Part shown: piece by piece, positions 1 to 7,757 of the stretch | Layout: every line of letters starts with the position of its first letter | How positions within the stretch are numbered: the first letter of the stretch is position 1 | From: Longimicrobiales bacterium | Lineage (GTDB): Bacteria; Gemmatimonadota; Gemmatimonadetes; Longimicrobiales; Gaopeijiaceae | Length of the DNA: 64,000 bases | Direction of reading: 5' to 3' | NCBI GenBank assembly: GCA_958296005.1 | Contig: CATQHQ010000002.1 | Location: 986,501 to 1,050,500, forward strand | Program-made: the position numbers and the translations under genes | Notes under the pieces: generated by a model | The model's database searches: none | The model's input: only the letters and a program-made list of their open reading frames with translations | What the model was told of the DNA's origin: nothing

Positions 1-256
1 ACAGCCGTCGCACTCGCCCCGGCGTATCGTCCCCGGCCAGCGTCGTGAGGTCGGTGACAGTAATCGCTCGGAGCAGCCAGCCGGCCTGCATCTCCTTCTT
101 GACCGAGCGCCGCCCGGCCAAGCTCGCCGTCCTCCGCTCGGCCGCGCTCCGGTTGGCCCGGACCCGGCGCACCAGATCCAAGTCCAGGGGCGTTCCGGGG
201 TTGCGAACGCTGGCCTGCGCGGTCGGAGCGGGGTCAACGAGGGGCGTGGTCTCCAA
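1..256 (-). CDS. deoC: deoxyribose-phosphate aldolase, N-terminal part (runs off the window)
   Basis: The minus strand is open from a TTG at 254-256 to the left edge, so only about the first 85 residues are present. DeoC cleaves 2-deoxyribose 5-phosphate to glyceraldehyde 3-phosphate and acetaldehyde in deoxynucleoside catabolism. The visible peptide carries NPGTPLDLDLVRRVR, RSVKKEMQAGWLLRA and ITVTDLTTLAGDDTP, which I recognise from the N-terminus of a bacterial DeoC subfamily; the catalytic lysines lie outside the window. A GGAGG sequence sits four bases before the TTG; an earlier start cannot be excluded because the frame stays open upstream. It is divergent from the acyltransferase gene at 367. 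Confidence 0.72.
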   Translation of the reverse strand, partial: METTPLVDPAPTAQASVRNPGTPLDLDLVRRVRANRSAAERRTASLAGRRSVKKEMQAGWLLRAITVTDLTTLAGDDTPGRVRRL

Positions 257-366
257 GGTGCCTCCGGGGTAGCGCGGGACGGCTCCCGGAAGCGAAGATA
301 ACGTCTCGCCGGAGCGGTCTCGCTCGCCGGGGCCATACGCTACTGTCCAGCCCGCACTTTGCAAAG

Positions 367-1791
367 ATGACACCCATGCCGGAGCGCGACGAGCCGCACA
401 GCCCTCGGGGCCGCTTTCCGAAGCTCGTCGTCAAGGTCGTCGGAGCCGCCGCGGCGACGTTCTACCGGGTGGACCGCCACGGTCCGCCGCTCCCCGACGG
501 CCCGCTCATCGTTGCAGCGAACCATCCCAACAGTCTCCTCGACCCGATCCTCGTCTTCCGTGGCAGCGAGCGGACGACCCGTCCTCTAGCGCGCGCCCCG
601 CTCTTCGACAAGATCCTGCTGGGGACGATCCTCCGCGCCCTGGGCAGCATCCCCGTGCACCGTCGCGAGGACGACCCGGAGAAGATGCACCTCAACGAGG
701 GGATGTTCCGCGAAGCGATCACCGTCCTCCTTCAGCGGGGCGCGATCCAGATCTTTCCCGAGGGCCGCAGCCACTCCCAGTCCAGCTTGGCGCAGTTCCG
801 CACCGGCGCCGCCCGCATCGCGCTGCGCGCCGAGGACGCCGCCGACTGGCGCCTGGGACTCTCCATCGTGCCTGTGGGGATTACGTACTCGCGCAAGGAG
901 CGGGCGCGCACCTCCGTTGCCGTGCGCTTCGGCCGCCCGTTTGCCTGCGCCGACCTGAAGGACGCCTACCGCCACGACCCGATGCTTGCGGCGCGGATGC
1001 TCACCCGGCGGATCGAAGCCGCCGTCCGCGCCCTCACCCTCAACTTTGCCGACCCCCGCGATCGACCGCTGGTCGAGATGGCGGAACAGATGTACGTGCG
1101 AGAGTCCCGCTGGGTCCCATGGCGCGCCCGCGAGCGACTGGGGACCCGCTTTCCTCGACTCCAGCGCTTCGCCGCAGGGTTGGAGTGGATCCGGCGCGAA
1201 TCGCCGGAGGAGCACGCGGCCCTGGTCGCCAAGGTGGAGCGCTACGCGGCCCTTCACGCCTACGTCGGGGCGGGCACGGGGGACGTGCCTCCGCGCTATG
1301 CGCTGACGCCGGTGGCCCGCTACATCGCGGTGCGGGGGACGCTCCTGCTGCTGACTTTTCCTCTGGCGCTGGCCGGCGTCCTGGTTTGGGCGCCGGTAGT
1401 CCGTCTCCCGGCGATCGTGGTCGCTCGGGCCAAGCCCGACTTCGAGGTCGAGGCCACCTACAAGCTGACGGCGCTGCTCTTCGGGGGAGCACTGGCGTGG
1501 AGTCTGTGGGTGGCTGCGGTGTACCTCGCAGGCGGAACGGCGGCCGCTGCGGCCGCGGCGTTGGCGGTCCCGGTCTGCGGGTACGTGGCGGTCCAGTGGC
1601 TCGAGCTGGCCAGGGAAGTGCGGGAGGACGCGGCGCTCTTTCTCCGCCTTCAGGGCCGTCCCGACGTCCGCCGGCAGTTCGCCCGTCTGCGAAGGGAGCT
1701 TGTCGCGACGTTCCAGCAGGTGGAGCGGCGCTTGCCGTCGGCCTCGGATCATGGCAACGTGTCGCCCTCTCGCCCAGCGCGAGGCGGATGA
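367..1791 (+). CDS. 1-acylglycerol-3-phosphate acyltransferase-like protein (PlsC family)
   Basis: Membrane-associated glycerophospholipid acyltransferase, probably transferring an acyl chain to a lysophosphatidate-like acceptor. The acyltransferase domain covers about residues 40-240: ANHPNSLLDP (His53, Asp59) is the catalytic block, here with five rather than four residues between His and Asp. IPVHR (95-99) and FPEGRS (130-135) are the acceptor-binding blocks. Hydrophobic segments near 318-345 and 365-410 add a membrane-anchored C-terminal half, making the protein longer than classical PlsC (about 250 aa). It is the 'NHPNS' type common in phyla outside Proteobacteria. An in-frame ATG at 376 is an alternative start. 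tRNA-Sec begins five bases after the stop. Confidence 0.85.
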   Translation: MTPMPERDEPHSPRGRFPKLVVKVVGAAAATFYRVDRHGPPLPDGPLIVAANHPNSLLDPILVFRGSERTTRPLARAPLFDKILLGTILRALGSIPVHRREDDPEKMHLNEGMFREAITVLLQRGAIQIFPEGRSHSQSSLAQFRTGAARIALRAEDAADWRLGLSIVPVGITYSRKERARTSVAVRFGRPFACADLKDAYRHDPMLAARMLTRRIEAAVRALTLNFADPRDRPLVEMAEQMYVRESRWVPWRARERLGTRFPRLQRFAAGLEWIRRESPEEHAALVAKVERYAALHAYVGAGTGDVPPRYALTPVARYIAVRGTLLLLTFPLALAGVLVWAPVVRLPAIVVARAKPDFEVEATYKLTALLFGGALAWSLWVAAVYLAGGTAAAAAAALAVPVCGYVAVQWLELAREVREDAALFLRLQGRPDVRRQFARLRRELVATFQQVERRLPSASDHGNVSPSRPARGG

Positions 1792-1796
1792 GAAGC

Positions 1797-1893
1797 GGGG
1801 GCGGATCGGGACTGGTGTTCCGTCTGGTCTTCAAAACCAGTGTGTCCGGCTAGACCCCGGGCGGGTGGGTTCGATTCCCACACGTCCCCGCCA
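1797..1893 (+). tRNA. selC: tRNA-Sec (anticodon UCA), CCA encoded
   Basis: Selenocysteine tRNA. The anticodon stem CTGGT/ACCAG encloses loop CTTCAAA with anticodon TCA at 1831-1833, which reads UGA. The acceptor pairs GGGGGCG with CGTCCCC (one G-U), with an eighth G-A position before the 5-bp T stem GTGGG/CCCAC. An 8+5 arrangement is typical of bacterial tRNA-Sec. The D stem is extended (CGGGA/TTCCG) and a long variable arm follows the anticodon stem. The discriminator is G followed by encoded CCA, and 97 nt is the usual class size. It lies between plsC and the lipid kinase gene on the same strand. No selA, selB or selD is in the window. Confidence 0.93.
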
Positions 1894-1931
1894 TCCGCCC
1901 CTTCTCCTTCCCGCCGCGCTATCTTCCGTCG

Positions 1932-2879
1932 ATGAGCACCGGGGCTGTCCGCGTCGTCGTGAATCCGGCCTCGTCGGGGGGAAGAGGGCGAAGAGCCGGA
2001 CGCAAGCTCGTCGCCGCGCTCGACGCCGTCGCGGTTCCACGGCAGGTTCGCGTCACCGAAGCGCCGGGTCACGCGGCCCGGCTTGCGACCGAGGCGGCGT
2101 TCGACGGAACGGAGCGGATCGTCGTCGTGGGCGGAGACGGCACCGTCCACGAGGTCGCCGGCGGCCTGCTGGCGAGCGGGCGAAGTTCCCTGCCGGCCGT
2201 GGCGGTCTTCCCCGTCGGGACGGGCAACGACTTCTTTCGGATGGTCGATCCCAACGGTGGACGCCGAACTCCCGAGGAGACCGTGGCGGTCCTCCAGGGG
2301 GGCAGGGTAGAGCGCTTCGACGTGGGCCGGGCGCGGTGGGAGAACGGCGAGAGGGTATTCGTGAACCTGCTTGGAGTGGGCGTGGACGTGGAAGTTCTGA
2401 GACGAAGGGCGAAGTACTCCCGGCTCCGAGGGCTTGCCCAGTACTTGGCAGCGTTCCTCGATGCCGTGGCGTCGTTCAAGCCCCCGGATCTGCGGGTGGA
2501 AGCCAACGACGGCGCCGGGGCCGCCGAGCTCCTCTCGGGCCGGACGACCCTCCTGGCCGTCACCGTCGGCCCCTCGATCGGAGGCGGGTTCATGATCAAC
2601 CCGGGTGCCTCTCCCGCCGACGGCAAGCTGGACCTCTGCCGCGTGGACGCCCTCCGCTGGCGGCATGTGGCCAGCCTTGTCCCGAAGGTGGTCCGGGGGA
2701 AGCACGCCGGGTCGCACCAAGTGACGATGCGCCGGATCGAGTCCGCCTCCGTCCGCGCCGCCGGAGGAGAGCCGTTCCGCTTCGAGATGGACGGCGAGCT
2801 CGTCTCCGAGGCGGCCCGCGAGCTTCGCGTCGAGGTCGTCCCGAGCGCCCTCCCCGTGCTGGTGCCTGCAGATGACTGA
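1932..2879 (+). CDS. diacylglycerol kinase family lipid kinase (DagK/YegS type)
   Basis: Soluble or peripheral lipid kinase that phosphorylates diacylglycerol or a related lipid with ATP. The N-terminal nucleotide-binding lobe shows VVNPASSGGRG (residues 9-19), the signature VVGGDGTVHEV (65-75) and FPVGTGNDFF (93-102); the C-terminal beta-sandwich ends with FEMDGE-like sequence. A length of 315 aa is typical. It starts 38 bases after tRNA-Sec. Its last codons overlap the following gene by 8 bases, so the two are probably translated together. The exact lipid substrate (diacylglycerol, phosphatidylglycerol, undecaprenol) cannot be read from the sequence. Confidence 0.9.
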   Translation: MSTGAVRVVVNPASSGGRGRRAGRKLVAALDAVAVPRQVRVTEAPGHAARLATEAAFDGTERIVVVGGDGTVHEVAGGLLASGRSSLPAVAVFPVGTGNDFFRMVDPNGGRRTPEETVAVLQGGRVERFDVGRARWENGERVFVNLLGVGVDVEVLRRRAKYSRLRGLAQYLAAFLDAVASFKPPDLRVEANDGAGAAELLSGRTTLLAVTVGPSIGGGFMINPGASPADGKLDLCRVDALRWRHVASLVPKVVRGKHAGSHQVTMRRIESASVRAAGGEPFRFEMDGELVSEAARELRVEVVPSALPVLVPADD

Positions 2880-3576
2880 CGTTCGCGGCGCCTCCTCGCT
2901 TCTGGGCGTCGGCTTCCTTTGCGCCGCGCTCGCCGTTCTCGCGCCGCCGAGCTCCCTGGCGGCGCAGGCCTCTGCCGACACGATCGACGCCGCGCCGTTC
3001 GAGGCCGACTCGACCGCCCCGCCAGGCCCCAACACCCGCGGCGCCTTCATACGGGGCGTCGTCCTGCCTGGGTGGGGCCACACCGTCTCCGGCGCGACAG
3101 GCCGGGGCGCCTTCTACTTCGGCGCAGAGTCGCTGGCGAGCTGGATGCTCTTCAAGACGTGGCGACGGCTGGACGCGGCCCGAGAGCAAGCGAGCCTTCT
3201 GGAGGGGCGGCGCACCGCCGAGCTGGAAGCCCGGGGCATCACCGACCTGGACGAGATCGAGCAAGCGCTGGCGGACGACGAGGAGATCGCCCGGCTACGG
3301 GGACTCGTCTCGGCCCGCGAGGACCAGAGGGAGGACTGGCTGGCCCCGGTGATCTTCATCATGCTGGTGTCCGGCGTGGACGCCTTCGTCTCGGCCCACC
3401 TCCAGGACTTTCCCCAGCCCCTGACGATCGAGGGCGACCCGTCCACCGGCCGCATCGAGGCGAGGATCCGCGTGCCCGTGGGGCGCAGGCGGTCCCGCGG
3501 CCTCCGGTCTCGTCCCCAGCCTTCGGGGCCTACCCCCGCCACTCGCGGAGGTCGGGAGCCCCGGACTCCGAGATGA
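2872..3576 (+). CDS. secreted/envelope protein of the DUF5683 type
   Basis: A signal peptide occupies roughly residues 1-31, ending in a small-residue stretch before AQASADT. The core contains a GAFIRGVVLPGWGH block, the 'LPGWGQ'-like motif I associate with DUF5683 envelope proteins, followed by a hydrophobic stretch, a charged probably helical segment (about 95-155), a second hydrophobic segment (VIFIMLVSGVDAF) and an Arg/Pro-rich tail. Function is unknown. It starts within the end of the lipid kinase gene. Its 3' end overlaps the convergent LpxH-like gene by 47 bases, so the Arg-rich tail is coded opposite that enzyme. Confidence 0.65.
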   Translation: MTDVRGASSLLGVGFLCAALAVLAPPSSLAAQASADTIDAAPFEADSTAPPGPNTRGAFIRGVVLPGWGHTVSGATGRGAFYFGAESLASWMLFKTWRRLDAAREQASLLEGRRTAELEARGITDLDEIEQALADDEEIARLRGLVSAREDQREDWLAPVIFIMLVSGVDAFVSAHLQDFPQPLTIEGDPSTGRIEARIRVPVGRRRSRGLRSRPQPSGPTPATRGGREPRTPR

Positions 3577-4267
3577 CGGCGTAGGAGCGGTGAACTACCC
3601 AGTCCCCCGAGTTGACGTAGTACCGGCCCGGCGCCGTCTCCTCCACCACGGGGGCGTGGGAGTGGCCCAACGCGACGATCTCCAGGCCAGGGTCCTCCGC
3701 CAGCCGGGAGGCCGCCCATCGGGCAAGGAACTCCCCCCGCTCCGGGCTGGGCTTGACCTCTCCGTCCAGGTGGTCGCGGGTACCGGAGACGATCCGGGCG
3801 ACCCACGCGCCCACGTCGGGGTGGACCCAACGGAAGAGCCGGCGGGTCGCGCGCCCACGGAGAACCAGCCGGAGGGCACGGTAGCCCAGGTCGCCCGTGC
3901 CCAGGCCGTCGCCGTGGGCGAGAAGCACCGACCGACCGGCCAGCCGAAGCCGCACCGGGTCCTGCCGGAACTCGACGCCGATCCGCTTCCGCAGAAAGTC
4001 GCCGCCCCACCAGTCGTGGTTGCCGCCCATGACGAGGACGGGAACGCCCGCTTCCACCAGCTCCGCCAGAAGCGCCAGAACCCGAACGTGCTCGCCGGGT
4101 ATCACGCTCCCGTACTCGAACCAGAAGTCGAAGAGGTCGCCGTTGACGACCAGCCGACTCGCAGATTCCTTCACGTAAAGCAGCCAGCGGCGGAACGCCG
4201 CTTCGGTTTCGGGCGGCACGGCGCCCAAATGGACGTCCGACACGAGAAAGACGGGCTTGGACGGCAT
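3530..4267 (-). CDS. lpxH: UDP-2,3-diacylglucosamine diphosphatase-like metallophosphoesterase
   Basis: Calcineurin-fold hydrolase that in the LpxH family splits UDP-2,3-diacylglucosamine to lipid X at the inner membrane (lipid A pathway). From the ATG at 4267 the 245-aa protein shows SDVHLG (10-15), NGDLFDFW (42-49), GGNHDWW (81-87), AHGDG (117-121) and ALGHSHAP near 210, all the metal-ligand blocks in order. LpxH is about 240 aa. The frame is open for 61 more codons upstream, but those are low-complexity and overlap the opposite gene, so this start is preferred. It is divergent from a lipoprotein gene whose ATG overlaps this one. Other UDP-diacylglucosamine hydrolases or a generic phosphoesterase remain possible. 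Confidence 0.8.
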   Translation of the reverse strand: MPSKPVFLVSDVHLGAVPPETEAAFRRWLLYVKESASRLVVNGDLFDFWFEYGSVIPGEHVRVLALLAELVEAGVPVLVMGGNHDWWGGDFLRKRIGVEFRQDPVRLRLAGRSVLLAHGDGLGTGDLGYRALRLVLRGRATRRLFRWVHPDVGAWVARIVSGTRDHLDGEVKPSPERGEFLARWAASRLAEDPGLEIVALGHSHAPVVEETAPGRYYVNSGDWVVHRSYAVISESGAPDLREWRG

Positions 4268-5036
4268 GACCGCCGAAGCTAGACCGAGACGGGAACGGGG
4301 GACAGCCCCCTTCCGAGCCGCCGGGGGACGATCCCCGGGCCGAATCCGCCGGATCGTCGCAGCCGCCTGGACCGGCGTCGCCGCGGCGACCGCTGGATGC
4401 AGCCAAGTCCCGCCCTTGCCGGCACCGCCGGCGTCGGACTCGGCTAGCATTCGCGATCCGCTCCTCGCCGCTCAGGCGTCGAGCCGACCCCGCCAACCGA
4501 GCCGGCTCCTCTTCTCGTGGAGCGTCCGCGAGCCCGACTTCCGAGGATCGGGCGCCGGCGTGGCTCGGGTGGAACCTCCCGACAAGGCTCGCCTAGACCT
4601 CTTCCTCGACAACGGAGAAACGGCGGGCGTCGCCGTCCTGGTGGGAAGCGAACTGCGGATTCCCGTCGAAGTCCCCGACGACCTGATCCCGCCGCCGCCA
4701 CTCCTCTGGGCCGTCTTCGGCGTCTTCTATCCCGGGCGCGACGCGGTGCTCCTGAACGGTGCCGTCGCCGACGGCACGCTGACGGTGGAGTACGCCCTTG
4801 CCGCCGGCGAACGGGTACGCTTCCGAGTGCGGGGCGGGACCGTCAGGGAGGCCGTCCTGATCGAGAACGACGCCGTGGTGGAGCGCGTCGAACTGTCGGA
4901 GCGCGGCGACGGGTCCTACCCTCTGGAGGCCACATACCGCAACTTTCCCGACTACCGAGAACTGAAGCTGGAGCTGGAATCCTTCGAATATGCGGACCCC
5001 TTCCCGCCTGACATCTGGAACCCCTCGGGCACGTGA
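4266..5036 (+). CDS. putative lipoprotein, LolA/DUF4292-like beta-rich protein
   Basis: The N-terminus has a basic region (RRER...GRIRR), a hydrophobic stretch and a weak lipobox ending TAGC around residue 45, followed by a Pro/Ala-rich linker. The mature part alternates short beta-type segments (RLLFSWSVREPDF, KARLDLFLDN, ELRIPVEVP, LTVEYALAAGERVRF), the pattern of LolA/LolB-like lipid-binding folds. No catalytic motif is seen. I chose the ATG at 4266; a TTG at 4257 is in frame. Its start overlaps that of the divergent LpxH-like gene and its end overlaps the LptE-like gene, suggesting an outer-membrane biogenesis job. That role is inferred from context and fold impression only. Confidence 0.55.
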   Translation: MTAEARPRRERGTAPFRAAGGRSPGRIRRIVAAAWTGVAAATAGCSQVPPLPAPPASDSASIRDPLLAAQASSRPRQPSRLLFSWSVREPDFRGSGAGVARVEPPDKARLDLFLDNGETAGVAVLVGSELRIPVEVPDDLIPPPPLLWAVFGVFYPGRDAVLLNGAVADGTLTVEYALAAGERVRFRVRGGTVREAVLIENDAVVERVELSERGDGSYPLEATYRNFPDYRELKLELESFEYADPFPPDIWNPSGT

Positions 5037-5541
5037 CCTAAGCCGCCCCGCCCTGGTCCTGGCCGCGACCGCCCTCCTCGCCGCCTGCAACTACTCGTTT
5101 CGCAGCGGGGCCGGGTTGCCCGAGCATGTTCGCACCCTGGCCGTTCTGCCGTTCGAGAACGACACCAACCGCTTCGAGCTCACCCAGGAGGTCCACGAGG
5201 CCCTGGTTCGCCAGCTTCCCCGGGCGCTGGGCCTGACTCCCGCAGGGGAGGAGGCGGCCGACGCAGTGGTCAGCGGAACGATCCGCAGCTACGACCTCTC
5301 GGCACCCCTCTACAGCCAAGGAGACCAGGAGGGGAGCGTCCAAGTCCTCCAGCGCGAAGTGGTGCTCGTGGTCGAGGTGGAGTTGCTGGACCGGGCGGAG
5401 AACCTAATCTTGTGGGACCAGTCCTCGTTGCGCGTTCAGGGACAGTACCTCGACGCCACCGAAACCGAGGACACGGGACGAGTCGAAGCGATCGAGCTTC
5501 TCGTTCAGGAGATAGTGGACGGCGCCCAGTCCAACTGGTAG
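4990..5541 (+). CDS. lptE: LptE-like LPS-assembly lipoprotein
   Basis: Lipoprotein with a clear lipobox LLAAC around residue 33 and mature start CNYSFRSG. The block HVRTLAVLPFENDTNRFELTQ, then LTPAGEEAADAVVSGTIRSYD and conserved beta strands, matches the LptE/'lipoprotein of LPS assembly' family. That family plugs the LptD barrel and helps deliver LPS to the outer surface. At 183 aa it is typical. The ATG lies 47 bases inside the preceding lipoprotein gene in another frame, so the two are likely co-translated. lptD is not in the window, so the partner is assumed to be elsewhere. Confidence 0.78.
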   Translation: MRTPSRLTSGTPRARDLSRPALVLAATALLAACNYSFRSGAGLPEHVRTLAVLPFENDTNRFELTQEVHEALVRQLPRALGLTPAGEEAADAVVSGTIRSYDLSAPLYSQGDQEGSVQVLQREVVLVVEVELLDRAENLILWDQSSLRVQGQYLDATETEDTGRVEAIELLVQEIVDGAQSNW

Positions 5542-5622
5542 ATTCGCCCCCGACCGAACGGGCGAGCGCCTGCCGGACAGCCGAAACCGTCGAACCCTAC
5601 AGCCCCCGCGGAGACGAGCCAC

Positions 5623-6102
5623 GTGATTCGAGCGGCCGGACTCTGGGTAGTCCTCTTCGCACTCTGGCTGTTGCTGTCCGGCCACTACCAGCCGCTGTTC
5701 CTGACCTTCGGCGTCGCAACCTGCACGCTGGCGGTCGGCGTGGCGTATCGCATGGGGACGCTGGACGACGAGTCCGCTCCGTTTCACTTGGCTTGGCGGG
5801 CGGTTGCGTACGTTCCGTGGCTGGTGTGGGACATCCTGCGCTGCAACGTCCAGGTGGCGCGCACGATCCTGTCGCCCAAGCTCCGCATCGACCCGGCGAT
5901 CGTTCACTTCCGAGCCTCCCAGCGGACAGACCTGGGGAAGTTCGTCTACGCCAACTCGATCACCCTCACTCCGGGCACCGTCACCACTGGGATCGTGGGC
6001 GACGACTTCGAGGTCCACGCCCTCTCCAAAGGACTCGCGGACGGCTCCGAAGAGAACGAGATGAACCGTCGCGTCACGGCGCTAGAGGGCGAGGCTTCCT
6101 GA
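5623..6102 (+). CDS. mrpE: Na+/H+ antiporter subunit E (MrpE/MnhE)
   Basis: First gene of the Mrp-type multi-subunit cation/proton antiporter operon. The 159-aa product has two or three N-terminal membrane segments (residues 5-45), then a cytoplasmic domain with the typical blocks WDILRCNVQVARTIL, DPAIVHF and YANSITLTPGTVTTGI, the MrpE signature. It starts with GTG. MrpE is needed for assembly of the Mrp complex in the inner membrane. The next nine genes follow with gaps of at most 11 bases or overlaps of a few bases (4-10). Confidence 0.92.
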   Translation: MIRAAGLWVVLFALWLLLSGHYQPLFLTFGVATCTLAVGVAYRMGTLDDESAPFHLAWRAVAYVPWLVWDILRCNVQVARTILSPKLRIDPAIVHFRASQRTDLGKFVYANSITLTPGTVTTGIVGDDFEVHALSKGLADGSEENEMNRRVTALEGEAS

Positions 6103-6104
6103 CG

Positions 6105-6392
6105 GTGTTCGCCGTCGCCGTCGCCGCGCTCCTCGTCGCCATGGCCATGGCCGTGACTCGAGCCCTCCTCGGACCGACGGCGTACGACCGGGTCCTGGCG
6201 CTGAACAACATGGGCACCAAGACGGTGGTGCTCATCGCGGCGCTCGGCTTTCTCTCGGGCCGGCCGGACTTCCTGGACCTGGCTCTGGTGTACGCCCTGA
6301 TCAACTTCATCGGGACGGTGGCGGTCCTGAAGTACATCGAGTACGGGGACTTGGGCGCGGCGAAGCGCGCCGACGGCGGGACCGACGCCTGA
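6105..6392 (+). CDS. mrpF: Na+/H+ antiporter subunit F (MrpF/MnhF)
   Basis: A 95-aa protein with three membrane spans from a GTG start two bases after the mrpE stop. The block TRALLGPTAYDRVLALNNMG matches the conserved MrpF segment GPTxxDRVxAxN, followed by the hydrophobic LALVYALINFIGTVAVLKY. It is a small integral subunit of the Mrp antiporter. The same frame is open far upstream through mrpE, but homology begins only here, so that longer reading is an artefact of high GC. Confidence 0.9.
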   Translation: MFAVAVAALLVAMAMAVTRALLGPTAYDRVLALNNMGTKTVVLIAALGFLSGRPDFLDLALVYALINFIGTVAVLKYIEYGDLGAAKRADGGTDA

Positions 6393-6394
6393 CG

Positions 6395-6748
6395 ATGGGC
6401 ACGGCGCTGCAACTGCTCAGCTGGGCGCTCATCCTCGCCGGCGCCTTCTTCACCCTCGTCGGGGCGCTGGGAATCCTGCGGCTCCCCGACGTCTTCACTC
6501 GGATGCACGCCGCGGGGATGACCGACACCATGGGCGCCGGCCTGATCCTTGGCGGCCTCTGCTTCCAAGGGGACGGCATCACGGCGGTGCGCCTCTTGCT
6601 GATCCTCGTGTTCCTGTGGTTCACGTGCCCCGTCTCCACCCACGCCCTGGCCCGGGCCGCCCTTCAGGGAGGGCTCCGGCCCCTCACGGGCACGGCGGCC
6701 CAACGCGACGTGGCGGCGCAGACCCCTGCGTCCCGCCAAGACCCCTAG
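6395..6748 (+). CDS. mrpG: Na+/H+ antiporter subunit G (MrpG/MnhG)
   Basis: A 117-aa protein with three membrane spans. LVGALGILRLPDVFTRMHAAGMTDTMG is the hallmark region of MrpG (RLPDxYxRxHAxTKxxTxG in classical members), covering residues 23-50. It is followed by hydrophobic LLLILVFLWFTCPVSTHALARAA, also characteristic. The C-terminal 25 residues are polar and variable. It begins two bases after mrpF and is part of the same transcription unit. Confidence 0.9.
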   Translation: MGTALQLLSWALILAGAFFTLVGALGILRLPDVFTRMHAAGMTDTMGAGLILGGLCFQGDGITAVRLLLILVFLWFTCPVSTHALARAALQGGLRPLTGTAAQRDVAAQTPASRQDP

Positions 6749-6759
6749 AGGAGCTCGCC

Positions 6760-7338
6760 TTGGAGACGGCAACCGACATCGTCCTGCTGGCGTTGCTGGC
6801 GGCCACCGCAGTGGGCCTCGTCAGGATCCGCAACCTCTTCGCGGTGGTGATGCTGGCAGGGATCTACTCCCTCCTTTCCGCCGGCCTCTTCACGGTGTTG
6901 GACGCCGTGGACGTGGCCTTCACCGAGGCGGCGGTGGGCGCGGGGATATCCACCGTCCTCTTCCTGGGTGCGTTGGCGCTGGTGGGGCACCGGGAGAAGA
7001 AGCCGACCCGCACCGGGCGGATGCAGGTCCTGCCGCTGGCGGTGGTCTTGATCACGGGGGCGGCCCTGGTCTACGGGACGATGGACCTGCCTCCCTTCGG
7101 CGACGCCGCCAACCCGGTCCACCACCGCGTGGCCGACCACTACTTGGAAGAGACCTACCACGAGATCGGCGTGCCCAACGTCGTCACCGCCGTGCTGGCG
7201 TCCTACCGGGGCTACGACACGATGGGCGAGACGACGGTCGTCTTCGCCGCGGCGGTGGGGGTCATGCTCCTGCTGGGAGGCGGTGCGCGCCGGCGGCGCG
7301 GTGGAGCGGCGCCCGCTAGCGAGTCGGAGTCCGAATGA
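6760..7338 (+). CDS. DUF4040/MbhD-MbhE-like antiporter subunit (detached C-terminus of MrpA)
   Basis: A 192-aa membrane protein starting at TTG 6760 behind a GAGGAG ribosome-binding site. Residues 8-90 show the DUF4040 pattern (AVVMLAGIYSLLSAGLFTVLDAVDVAFTEAAVGAG), which in canonical Mrp complexes is fused to the end of MrpA. In membrane-bound hydrogenases it is the separate subunit MbhD. The second half, with ALVYGTMDLPPFGDAANPVHHRVADHY and PNVVTAVLASYRGYDTMGET, corresponds to the MbhE/MrpB N-terminal region. It overlaps mrpB by 4 bases. The split from the large subunit is discussed under findings. Confidence 0.85.
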   Translation: METATDIVLLALLAATAVGLVRIRNLFAVVMLAGIYSLLSAGLFTVLDAVDVAFTEAAVGAGISTVLFLGALALVGHREKKPTRTGRMQVLPLAVVLITGAALVYGTMDLPPFGDAANPVHHRVADHYLEETYHEIGVPNVVTAVLASYRGYDTMGETTVVFAAAVGVMLLLGGGARRRRGGAAPASESESE

Positions 7339-7757
7339 GGGAGGAGCTGGTACTTCGGGTGGGCGCCAAGGTTCTGGCGCCGTTCATCGTCGCGTTCGCG
7401 CTCTACGTCCACTTCCACGGCGACTACAGCCCCGGCGGCGGGTTCCAGGCCGGTGTGATCCTGGTCGCCGCCTTCGTCCTTCTCGTTCTCGTATACGGCC
7501 TGGAGGCGGTGCAGCAGGTCCTGCCCCCGCGCTTCGTGCAGGCGTGCGCGGCCGTCGGCGTGCTCCTCTACGCCGGCACGGGCATCGTCACCATGCTCCT
7601 CGGCGCCAACTACCTGGGCTACAACGTCCTGGCCCACGACCCGGAGCACGGCCAGCACTACGGCATCCTGCTCGTGGAGGCGGGCGTCCTGATCACCGTC
7701 TTCGGCGTCATGGCGACGATCTTCTACCACCTTGCCGGCCGCGGGAGGAGCGAATGA
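7335..7757 (+). CDS. mrpB: Na+/H+ antiporter subunit B (MrpB/MnhB)
   Basis: A 140-aa integral membrane subunit with four predicted spans. The conserved MnhB block YVHFHGDYSPGGGFQAGVI (residues 24-42) is intact, and the C-terminal LVEAGVLITVFGVMATIFY matches the family's final helix. It starts with ATG inside the end of the DUF4040 gene and its TGA overlaps the ATG of mrpC. Length and motif leave little doubt about the assignment. Confidence 0.93.
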   Translation: MREELVLRVGAKVLAPFIVAFALYVHFHGDYSPGGGFQAGVILVAAFVLLVLVYGLEAVQQVLPPRFVQACAAVGVLLYAGTGIVTMLLGANYLGYNVLAHDPEHGQHYGILLVEAGVLITVFGVMATIFYHLAGRGRSE

